DNA of 64,000 bases from Aporrectodea caliginosa (Eukaryota; Annelida; Clitellata; Crassiclitellata; Lumbricidae): assembly GCA_020284085.1 (NCBI GenBank), contig JACEVL010000691.1, positions 127,102 to 191,101 of the forward strand. The letters run 5' to 3'. Below the pieces are notes generated by a model that worked only from the letters and a program-made list of their open reading frames with translations, had not been told where the DNA came from and did not search any database. A program made the position numbers and the translations under genes. Within the stretch, counting starts at the first letter, position 1, and each line of letters opens with the position of its first letter. Positions 55,640 to 64,000 of this stretch are shown piece by piece.

Positions 55640-56880
55640 AGATGACACGATAAACTCCACTTGTTCTATACTGTTGCTTTGGCTTTAAGGATAGATATTG
55701 GACTGATTACGGCCTAATTTTGAAGCTCTGCTGCTTGATGCCTTGTACATTAGACATGGGTGCCGTAGAAGTTACTAATTAACCTAACCGAGATGTAAAA
55801 CCTTTACGTAGCAATTAAGACCTATTAGAAGTTAACCTTAACCTGGCTGCAAGATTAGGCCTACTAGAGACCTCTTGTTCGCATTGGAGCAACGTCTTCC
55901 TGCCTCACTAAGAATCCAAATCAGAACCTTACAAAACAAACTTTCTCTCAAATTTTGGGATCTTAGGTGTTGCAGGAATATAATGATGATGGTAAACATT
56001 TTATAGGAATGATGATGTTTATGATGAAAACTACATATTAAGATGATACAACTTTAATGACATGAGCTTAGTAATCGTTATCGTAATCGTAAACTTTACA
56101 CTTCTAAAGTGTCATAGTATGAAAATAGAAACTTGGCTCGACCCTGATTCCGAGTGATTGGGGTTTCTACAGTTTTCATAACAGGATACAATTTCACACA
56201 CAAAAGCAGGGATGTTCGAATAGGTTAAATTGCGGGGTTGATAATTATCAGAGAGGATGTCCTTTTTGAGATTGTTCGAAAAACTAGCTCACGAAATAAA
56301 ACTCATGATAGCTAGTTTTTAAGGTTACAGCAAGCTACAGGGAAATTATTTTAATTGGTGCAATATATCGTTCCACTGGGTCTGCCATTGGCATGTGTAA
56401 TGATGACTTTGATCACCTGTGTTGTCACAGCTAACCCTTTTCTTTTAGCGGGAGATTATAACGTAGACCAATTATCTTTTGGCGGGAGATTATAACGTAA
56501 ACCTACAGTAAGTACAGTATTACTCATAATTACTTTCACATAATATTTATAAATATCCTGTCATCTTATTACTTTCAACTTACTGTAGCCTACTTATTTC
56601 AATTAACTAAGCTATTATTTATTACTTACTGCGGCCTACTCGAATAGGCCTACTTCTGAAACTGCGACTTGTATTAACTTATGCTTACAAATTTATCTCT
56701 TGATAATTATGATTATTTATGATTCTGCATGCTCAGCCTTGTGCAGTGATATTTCGGACCATTTCTCAGCTGATGATGATGATGATATATTCGTTTATTC
56801 ATCAAGCAGGAAGACACACCGCTTCACAACTTACATACACAAAGGCTACTATAAAGAAAAAAAGGGAGTAATGTTAGTTT
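55640..56880. other. Repeat-flanked AT-rich stretch
   Basis: No exon seen. A short retroposon tail (GTAATCGTAAACTTTACACT) lies at 56.08-56.12 kb, and a 33-bp segment with TGGCGGGAGATTATAACGTA is repeated at about 56.44-56.50 kb. Confidence 0.4.
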
Positions 56881-56889
56881 TTAAGATTT

Positions 56890-57775
56890 GGGTCAACGTG
56901 GTGGCTTAAAAATTCGCTTGTATAGAACTCTAGGTATAAAGTTCTTAGAGTCTTTTGGAGGAAGTACAAAGTCATGGGCACGAGGTCGGAGAGCGTAGGG
57001 TCGCAGCACAGGTGGCGGAAAGAAGCGTCGTAGGACGTGCATCTCATTCCAGATGATGGACTGGAGGAGGCGGTCTTCAGCTGACGAGACTCGCTCTTCG
57101 ATGGTTGCGGTTCCAGGTGGTAGATAACCCAGGCGTGCAGCTCTTGCAAGAAACCGTTCAAGTCTGTTGCGATCAGCTGCTGACGCTAGGCCCCACCATG
57201 CTGGAGCCGCGTATAGCAACCTTGAGACGGTGCTGGCCTCGGAAACCAGGTGTAACGCCTTTGGTGGAAGACCATGCGCTCGGAGGACTCGCAGGGCGTG
57301 CAGGGAGGCAGAGCTGGCCTCTATGATTTCGTCCACATGGCCGGTGACGCTGAGATCGCGCCCGAGGGTGACACCGAGGATACGCATAGAGTCGACTCGG
57401 AGCACACCATCAAGCGGGAGTGGCGGCTCAAAACAGCTCCTCCTCGCAACGAGCATCTCACGGGACTTGGTAACGTTTAGTCTGAGATTGTTTATCGCCG
57501 CCCATCTTGATACGTTGTTTAACTCCTCTGTGACCGTTGTTCGCGCCCTCGACCCCACCAACAGATAAGTATGATCCGCATACTTAAACATTTTGTTCTC
57601 TGGATTGACAGGATGTAAGTCTGATGCATTGATGTCATAGGTCGAGGGACCCAATCCGGAGCCCTGGACCACACTTGCGTTGATGGACGCTGGTTTGCAG
57701 GTCCGACACTGCACGGCCTACGTGACCTCTCGCCATGTGGGGTCTCCACGCACCCCATCTGTTACCTACTAGAGG
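56890..57775 (-). mobile_element. LINE ORF2 fragment with dead reverse transcriptase (Rex/CR1-like)
   Basis: Minus frame 57714-56893 gives VVQGSGLGPSTYDINASDL (RT motif 4), FKYADHTYLLVG (the catalytic YADD is YADH), LGVTLGRDLSVTGHVDEII, YAAPAWWGL and LRPRAHDFVLPPKDSKN. The start of RT and the endonuclease are missing, with stops just upstream. Despite the catalytic change the 270-codon frame is open, so the copy is fairly young. Confidence 0.88.
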
Positions 57776-58298
57776 TAAAATTAATGACCAGACCTGAAGT
57801 AAATTTCACACTTTACTGAATAATACCGGCCGACTGGTCCAACATTATCATATGGCTTGCGATAATGGCAACCCATTTCTGGCGTACGTTCTAATTCATG
57901 GAGAATACAAGCATTCCTCCGATAGGGTATTCCAAAACTAAGTAGGGCTACTATTATTGGGCCTATTCGCCTTGACCAGACTCAATCTAAAATAATATTA
58001 AGAACCCAACAGAAATCAGTAGGCCTACAGGAATTATTTGAAAGGAAACGTGTGTTTATGCGTGAGTGTAGGCTATGCGTGTGAGTGCGTGTGTGAGTGT
58101 GGGTGTATAACTTCTCAAATGGGTTATCGACCGTACTCGATCAGCCTCAGGGTGAGTGGGCCCCATTTTTCTGATTCTGGACCGGTCTCTTCACAGTTGA
58201 GGGTCCTGCGCGGGACCATAATATAGTTACGCTGTGTGTATACATTATGATGAATACAGAGACCGCATTTGTAAAGTCTACCACTCGCGATCACTCTC
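57776..58298. other. Region without recognised genes
   Basis: A (GTGTGAGTGT)-rich patch near 58.04-58.11 kb is the only structure seen. Confidence 0.35.
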
Positions 58299-58381
<83 letters not shown>

Positions 58382-58385
58382 ATTA
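58299..58385. repeat. (AT)n microsatellite
   Basis: About 80 bp of AT units with a single C. Confidence 0.97.
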
Positions 58386-58842
58386 TTATATATAATATAT
58401 AAAATTAAATTATATCTCTTATCTTTGTATAATATATAATCCCAAATGCCATCGCACCACTTAACGAACGCGGCATGTAGGCCTATCGTCGGCCTGCATA
58501 GACTTTTCAAAATTCTTATACGAACTGTTGTCCTATCAATGAACCATAAGAGTAGGCCCACTTGAAGTAATCAGTGACTTCTCAAGCGGTCGATAAACCC
58601 TATTGATCTACATCACACGGTGACATAGAGAATATAATTAGTAAATATTATTATTGTCCTTATTGATGGTATTTAACCTGTTCTTTCGCAGTCTAGACTT
58701 AATAAGCCTATAATGGCCTAATTAGACACACCCGTTACATCGTAGGCTACTTCAAGGCATATCGAACTAACTTTAAAGATTTGAATCTTGGGCCAGCAAT
58801 CCCCATACATGGGGATCTTAAATGGGTGGCATCCTTTGAAAC

Positions 58843-59673
58843 GGTAACAGGACAATCACCCCCGGACAATCACCCCCGGACAATCACCCCCGGACAATCA
58901 CCCCCGGGACAATAACCCCCAGGACAATAACCCCCCGGACAATTACCCCCCATATTGACTTACCAAACATCAAAAACTAATTATTAGACAATTAGTAGAC
59001 AATTAGTAGACATCATAAACTACTGGTAGTAGACATCAAAAACTAATTATTAGACAATTAGTAGACAATTAGTAGACATCATAAACCATTGGTAGTAGAC
59101 AATTAGTAGACATGAAAGATTTACCAAACATCAAAAACTAATTATTAGACAATTAGTGGTCAATTGGGCAAAGAAGTTTTCATCCAACCATTTGGAAGTT
59201 CATTGGTTTCATTCAAAGAGAACAAGCATTACAACAAGTTCACTGCAGCCAATTTATGGCTGGGCACCCATCACAACCTCCAAGGAAGAAGTATGCTGAT
59301 TCCAATGCAAGAATTCTGGCTGTCGTTAGCAACTACATTGAGCGCAATGTTCTTGACTATCTACGTGGAATCGCTCACAACCTTTCTTATTAAGTTCTTT
59401 TTAAGTTCGATGAACAAATTAACAATAAACAGTATTTAATTTCATACTGTGACATTTCATGGTTCTCTGGTTCTTTTATACATATGTCTATTAAAAGCAA
59501 TTTTAAACTGTATGATTAATACAAATTACTTGTATATTTAGATAATCAATATATATCAATATGGGGGGTAATTGTCCGGGGGGTTATTGTCCTAGGGGGT
59601 TATTGTCCCGGGGGTGATTGTCCGGGGGTGATTGTCCGGGGGTGATTGTCCGGGGGGTGATTGTCCTAGAACC
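58843..59673. mobile_element. MULE-type DNA transposon with tandem-repeat TIRs (element 1)
   Basis: The left end has tandem copies of GGACAATCACCCCC; the right end has the inverted form (GGGGGTGATTGTCC). Termini read inward are GGTAACAGGACAATC and GGTTCTAGGACAATC. TTTGAAAC directly flanks both ends (58835-58842 and 59674-59681), an 8-bp duplication. The core has a roughly 70-bp direct repeat (AACTAATTATTAGACAATTA...) and a MULE transposase tail at 59181-59393. Confidence 0.88.
59181..59393 (+). pseudogene. C-terminal tail of a MULE transposase
   Basis: An open 70-codon frame with no start codon of its own reads HPTIWKFIGFIQREQALQQV, then PPRKKYADSNARILAVV, and ends YLRGIAHNLSY with a stop. 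HP.IWKFI..., PP..KKY and YLRGIAHN are the closing motifs of animal Mutator-like transposases, as I recall that family. The catalytic domain is absent. It lies inside element 1, whose TIRs bracket it, so it is captured or internally deleted transposase sequence. Confidence 0.75.
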
Positions 59674-59689
59674 TTTGAAACGGGCAGTG

Positions 59690-60480
59690 CGTGGTGGCGA
59701 AGGAGCTAACAGATAAATTCAGTAAAATAATGAGCAAGGTAAAGACAATATTATCTTCTAGGACTAATAAGTTTTCGCACCGAGTCACAAATTGATTAAA
59801 TTAATAGGCGCTACATGATTTATCTGCTTCAACTACCTCATTTTGTTTCAGACATATGGAAACCCTGTAAAAGAGTAGGCCTAATATATTATTGCTTATA
59901 CTTAATGAAGTGCACGTTTACAATTTACTGTCGTACCTAGAGTCAAATATTGTCCACAAAGGTAGCCTATCCATATTAATCGAATTTGTATGAAAAGATT
60001 AAAATTGATAGCATAAGCTACTTAAGCGAATTAAGACATTTTGTGCTTCATAGATAATATGTTTTAGTTTTACGTCAGTTTAGAGCAGAGAAGCTCTTCT
60101 GCAGGTTGCCGATGTTACCAGTAAAACAATGGCTACGTTTTTCGGTGTATAGGCCTATTTGTGAAAAGCAAGTTTCTATGGTTTGAGACGACAATTGAGC
60201 AATATCTAAAGTTGTAGTCTGAACCTGCTCGTTGTAGTAAATGGCTCACTTCGGAAATTAGGGCTACATGCATGGCTGAGGTTTCTATGTTACTGTGATA
60301 CAAACGTGTTAAAGCTTGAATTTTCTTCTAGTATTAAAATGACGTATGTTTTGACGAGTAATTCCATCAGGTGACTCCCATGTGAGGCTATGTATTTTTT
60401 ATGTTGAAGAAAGCTTCCTCCAATCTTTGTGACTGTTGCAGCAGAGGCTCAGACATCATTCTCCATTATCATTTCTGCTG
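59690..60480. other. Region without recognised genes
   Basis: AT-rich; no exon, tRNA or repeat family recognised. Confidence 0.35.
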
Positions 60481-60612
60481 CATGCAGTGGCGTAAATCAT
60501 GGGGGGGGGGCAGAGGAGACTGTTCCCCAAAGTTCTGACTTAAGCCGTTCTGTCCCCCTCCCCAAAAAATCCGGCCCTCGTAGAGTCTGCCCCCCCCCAA
60601 AGTTATAGATTT
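60480..60612. repeat. G/C-run repeat ending next to a LINE fragment
   Basis: GCAGTGGCGTAAATCATGGG with a 10-base G run, and CTGCCCCCCCCCAAAGTTAT. It resembles a dispersed GC-rich repeat inserted into the LINE remnant. Confidence 0.45.
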
Positions 60613-61200
60613 TCGCCTCTGGCTGCATGCCCTCAGCCATCGTAACTTCCACCCAGCCAGCCCTTTCCGATCCAATATGCACATCGTTTAAATTGGGATC
60701 TTCTCTGGAATACCGTGTAGTTGTTCGTAAAAGCTATCGTTTTCTTCATCATCATTTGTATTTGTCGGAGCATACATCTGCACAATAGTAGTCTTACAGA
60801 ATCTTGATTGTACTCTTGCTGTTATTATTCTGTCGCTTATCATGTTCCCAAATCCCAACTTAGAAGAGTCTCGGAGGCCTCCTTGTTAAGGAAGAAATCC
60901 ACACTCTTTCGTGTCTCTCTCCTCCAGAATAAAGTACTGTTGTTCCTTCCGACCGACTCCAGTCTCCCACTCCCCGTTCATCTTATCTCACTTATCCAAA
61001 GAATATGCAGCCTGTCCTCATCTCCCTCACCACCTGCGCCAATCCTCCAGTGTTGTGCAAAGTCCTCACATTCCATGTGCTGACACCAGTCAGAAACTTG
61101 GCAGTAGCTTCCAAACCACATCTTCCGGGGACCGGCTTTCGTTGTGGTCCTTCACATATAGGAGCTTGGTGATCCACGATCCGTCGGAAGAGTTTGTATA
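60613..61200 (-). mobile_element. RTE-like LINE endonuclease-domain remnant
   Basis: The minus strand reads LTGVSTWNVRTLHNTGGLAQ near 61.1 kb (start of the APE-type endonuclease, TWNVRTL) and further on KTTIVQMYAPTNTNDDEEN and FYEQLHGIPEKI near 60.75 kb (the VYAPT block). Frames are interrupted between the blocks. Nothing of the reverse transcriptase follows. Confidence 0.75.
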
Positions 61201-61284
61201 CTTCCTGCTCCCTCATCTCCTCTCAGCATACAATTTGTTAATACAACTCTGCCTCAGGTTATCTCAGATAGTCTGTGCATGTCC

Positions 61285-61345
61285 CAAGCCAGGAGAAAGC
61301 AGGAGGAGGAAGAGGAGGAGGAAGAAGAGGAAGAAGAGAGGAGTC
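61285..61345 (+). repeat. (AGG/AAG)n purine tract
   Basis: Imperfect GGAGGAAGA units on the plus strand. Confidence 0.85.
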
Positions 61346-61389
61346 CGCGGTGGGCTTGCAACCCACCCGGGTAAAAATCCCTAGCAACA

Positions 61390-62200
61390 GACACAAGGTA
61401 ACAATTTCATTCGTCATAATATTATAGTCCAGTGAATCTTAAATGATCATTGATCATGAATAGTACAGCAGGTACTTTACACGACATGCCAACCTAAAGT
61501 GTCACTGAACCGTTGGAGTTGTCTCAACGGATCCTTAATTGACTGTGTCTTGATTCACTTTGCTCTCCAACCCATTTCATATGCATGCACGAAAGATCTC
61601 TTGAATTAAATATGTGTAACCTTCCGAGTAATGCTACAACATTGTTAGCTTTGAATATTTACATGCATCAACAAAATTAATATCAAAATCAGATTGAAAT
61701 TGTGTGCATCACAGCGTACATTAATAATGAATGGAGCCGACTGCCTTAGTACCTTCTGGACAACATTACTCACACCACTCATTACGCTTGCACCGTTTAT
61801 TATTGCCATGAGCTACTAAACGTGAGCTGATATCTTACCCTGCAAGGTATCTGTAATCTGTTTCTTGTGTCTAATATGATATAATATGTTTTGTTGATAA
61901 GAATAGAAAAGCAACAAGATTTCTGAACCTCTTTTATAGTCTGTTGCCTAACCCTATTCTCAGCTAACCCTTAATTCTAAGTGTAACTATTTAGTTTTGG
62001 GCCACCGAGGGGCCAGGCACCAACTAGAGGCCCTGCATAGCCTCCACTGGCTGAGGCTCGAATTATCAGATTGAAATCCTTTGAAGTAGCCTAGTACAAT
62101 AGCGGTGCGCCATCCGCATAACCAGGTAGGCCTTTACTCTGCCAGCATGTCCTAATTAAGGCAGTGACATTGATAGGCCGATAGTCTAAAGCAGGCGTAG
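61390..62200. other. Region without recognised genes
   Basis: No exon seen; a weak tRNA-like B box (GAGGCTCGAATTATC) near 62.05 kb. Confidence 0.35.
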
Positions 62201-62207
62201 GCTGTAG

Positions 62208-62460
62208 CAACAGCTGTATAATAACACATCAGTTTTAAGTCATGTCAGTCTCATTATGAAGGAGGTCTAGGCCTAATAATCTTCTGATGCAGACATGACT
62301 TAATATATACAGCCTGTATAGGCTACAGGATGTATATATTAAGTCATGTCTGCATCAGAAGATGATTAGGCCTAGACCTCCTTCATAATGAGACATGATT
62401 GACTTATGCAAAACTAAGTTTAAAATGCTGGGAATTTGATGTGTTATTATACAGCTGTTG
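62208..62460. mobile_element. Long inverted-repeat foldback element
   Basis: Ends are exact inverted copies of CAACAGCTGTATAATAACAC plus ATCA (24 bp). The inner arms (about 80 bp, including GGAGGTCTAGGCCTAATAAT) pair almost perfectly around a short loop near 62.33 kb. No clear target duplication and no ORF. Confidence 0.8.
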
Positions 62461-62747
62461 GTTATGTCAGACCTACATCGATCGATCCTGACTGATAAGA
62501 ATCAAGAAAAACAATTGCGAGCAAAAGAACAATGAAGAATAGACAAAAACGACGAATATGAAAGAAAAAACTTAAACTTAAGGAATGTTCTGGAGGCATG
62601 GCCTGAATGGTTAATAAGCAGAAATGAAGAGCTATTGATTTATGCATCCGGGTTCTCTGATCGATCCGTGGAGCCAATTCAGCCATGGATTGCGGGACTT
62701 AAGAATACCGGGTTATATGACTTACGTGCTTACGAAACACCGAAGAA

Positions 62748-62866
62748 TTTATGTAGGCCTACATGGTGTCATCCCATGTAGGCGTACATAAATGCTTTTG
62801 CCAAACCCTTCATAGGCTTAATGCCTCAGAATATAATATGCCTAATGCCTATTCTGAGGCATTAGG
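62748..62866. repeat. Two adjacent small hairpins
   Basis: The first is TTTATGTAGGCCTACATG against CATGTAGGCGTACATAAA. The second is TAATGCCTCAGAATA against its exact complement with a loop of about 16 nt. Confidence 0.65.
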
Positions 62867-62936
62867 CTCGTTTCCCGCGCTGCTCGACCCGGACAGAGAC
62901 CTTCCATCGTCACAACGGATGGAGTCGTCTCTGCAT

Positions 62937-62939
<3 letters not shown>

Positions 62940-62977
<38 letters not shown>

Positions 62978-62980
62978 CGT
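62940..62980. repeat. (GT)n microsatellite
   Basis: TG units followed by GCGCGCGTGCG. Confidence 0.95.
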
Positions 62981-62989
62981 AAGTGTAAA

Positions 62990-64000
62990 AAACGTAAATC
63001 TCCGAAATTTCTCAGCGCCACACAAAAGCCGTCAGGGAGACCAGCTTAATCGCCGGCGATAGGCCAATATCAACTAAAGTCCGCAATAGCCAGGTTGTTT
63101 GGTCCTTTTCAGTGCCAGGTCAGAATCCGGGGGTGATATCAAGCCGAGGAGACAGCATAGTGCTACGTACAGTGGAAATCGTTGATGGTGGTTGGTACAG
63201 TTTACTGTAGTAGAACATATCACAGGTTTCTGGGATACGTCCTGAGAATTTGTCTATGGTTTGTCGATTATTTGCGTAGCCTAAACGTGGTCCATTTTCA
63301 TCAGATTTGAATAATTTTCATCAGATTTGAATAGCACTGACTATACAGCATACAACATGTATTTACATGTAACCCACATTTCAACGATTGCGTACCGCTT
63401 GGATAATAATGTGGCGGACAAGCCACAAGGTAGCATTTAGGCTGTTTGGCCTATAATGAATGGCCTAATGATATTGATTTTCTGTTAAACGGTGTCGCGC
63501 CTCTGAGTCGCTAGGTGGCGTAGCCCAAGGTTACATACGTTCGATTCGAGTGTTAATAAATATAATAAAAATATACGCCCGCTTAATATTTGCCATTTTA
63601 TCGTTTTAATATAGTGATTAAATGAAATTACATCTTTCCACGGCCTATAATTGATGACTAAAGATAGGCATCGCCTAAATTAATACTTAGGAGATCTATC
63701 TCTTAGACACCTACCTTATATTAAATTTTTTGGTATGGACGCATTTATAAGCGTTGAGATGCTACATTATACATTGATCACGGATGAATATAGCCTGCCT
63801 CACCGTGCTTCGCTTATAATGTAGAGTAGCGACAGTTTACTACTCTGCATATACGATACGGATCTTTTGGTATCGTTCGGTTACGGTTAGCGAAAAATAC
63901 CACACACCAGTGCGGTAAGCGAGTGAAATCGGTTCGTGAAAGTTACGGTCGCACCAGCGTCCAAAACAAGACTAATCAGTGCGCTCCGGAGTTACAGTCA
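62990..64000. other. Right edge without recognised genes
   Basis: No exon is supported. A tRNA-like string (GCTAGGTGGCGTAGCCCAAG ... GTTCGATTCGAG) at 63.51-63.55 kb may be a SINE head, and ATTTTCATCAGATTTGAATA is repeated in tandem near 63.30 kb. Confidence 0.35.

Noticed and set aside
58850..58950. Regular short repeats resembling a CRISPR array
   Set aside because: No spacers between units, animal genome, and the mirrored copy at 59.57-59.67 kb shows they are transposon termini.
59164..59439. 91-codon open frame starting with ATG inside element 1
   Set aside because: It is a different frame over the MULE tail; the frame with family motifs is 59181-59393.

Overview
This is a window of an animal nuclear genome. 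The genes have canonical GT-AG introns, long introns full of LINE, SINE and DNA-transposon debris, long (ATT)n and (AT)n tracts, and animal-specific families (JNK, SLC6). The word TAGGCCTA recurs by eye, mostly after about 17 kb. LINE/SINE 3' ends of the type GCGCTATATAAAT followed by (ATT)n are frequent. These point to a marine invertebrate, plausibly an echinoderm or hemichordate; that placement is inference.

Layout. (1) 0-1.3 kb: a retrotransposon remnant with a nested MITE, then one minus-strand exon of a ubiquitin-like-domain gene whose remainder is probably off the left edge. (2) 3.8-6.5 kb, plus strand: a three-exon gene for a 180-residue protein rich in W, Y and P, possibly a ciliary microtubule inner protein. 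(3) 9.85-16.3 kb, plus strand: a complete ten-exon c-Jun N-terminal kinase (JNK/MAPK8-10) gene, 391 residues, with a long 3' UTR that holds two strong hairpins. (4) 19.7-35.9 kb, minus strand: a 14-exon SLC6 neurotransmitter/amino-acid transporter (SLC6-A). It has a tandemly duplicated TM6 exon and one in-frame TAG in an otherwise intact reading frame. (5) 40.3-54.4 kb, minus strand: a second SLC6 gene (SLC6-B) with the same exon boundaries and phases, so the two are a head-to-tail tandem duplicate. (6) 54.8-64 kb: repeat-rich DNA with a SINE, giant (ATT)n tracts, LINE remnants and a Mutator-like (MULE) element.

Most notable: the two alternative TM6 exons of SLC6-A differ at the substrate-contacting Ser/Gly position. 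Three DNA transposons share terminal inverted repeats made of short tandem units and 8-bp target duplications, and one of them carries the C-terminal tail of a MULE transposase. Other points are a probable GC-AG intron in SLC6-B, a hAT-like element with a perfect 8-bp duplication in an SLC6-A intron, and hairpins in the JNK 3' UTR.

All exon models were made by eye from splice signals, phase continuity and family conservation; no alignment program was run. JNK acts in stress signalling and the SLC6 proteins in Na+-coupled uptake of small molecules at the plasma membrane. Nothing in the sequence ties these loci into one pathway.
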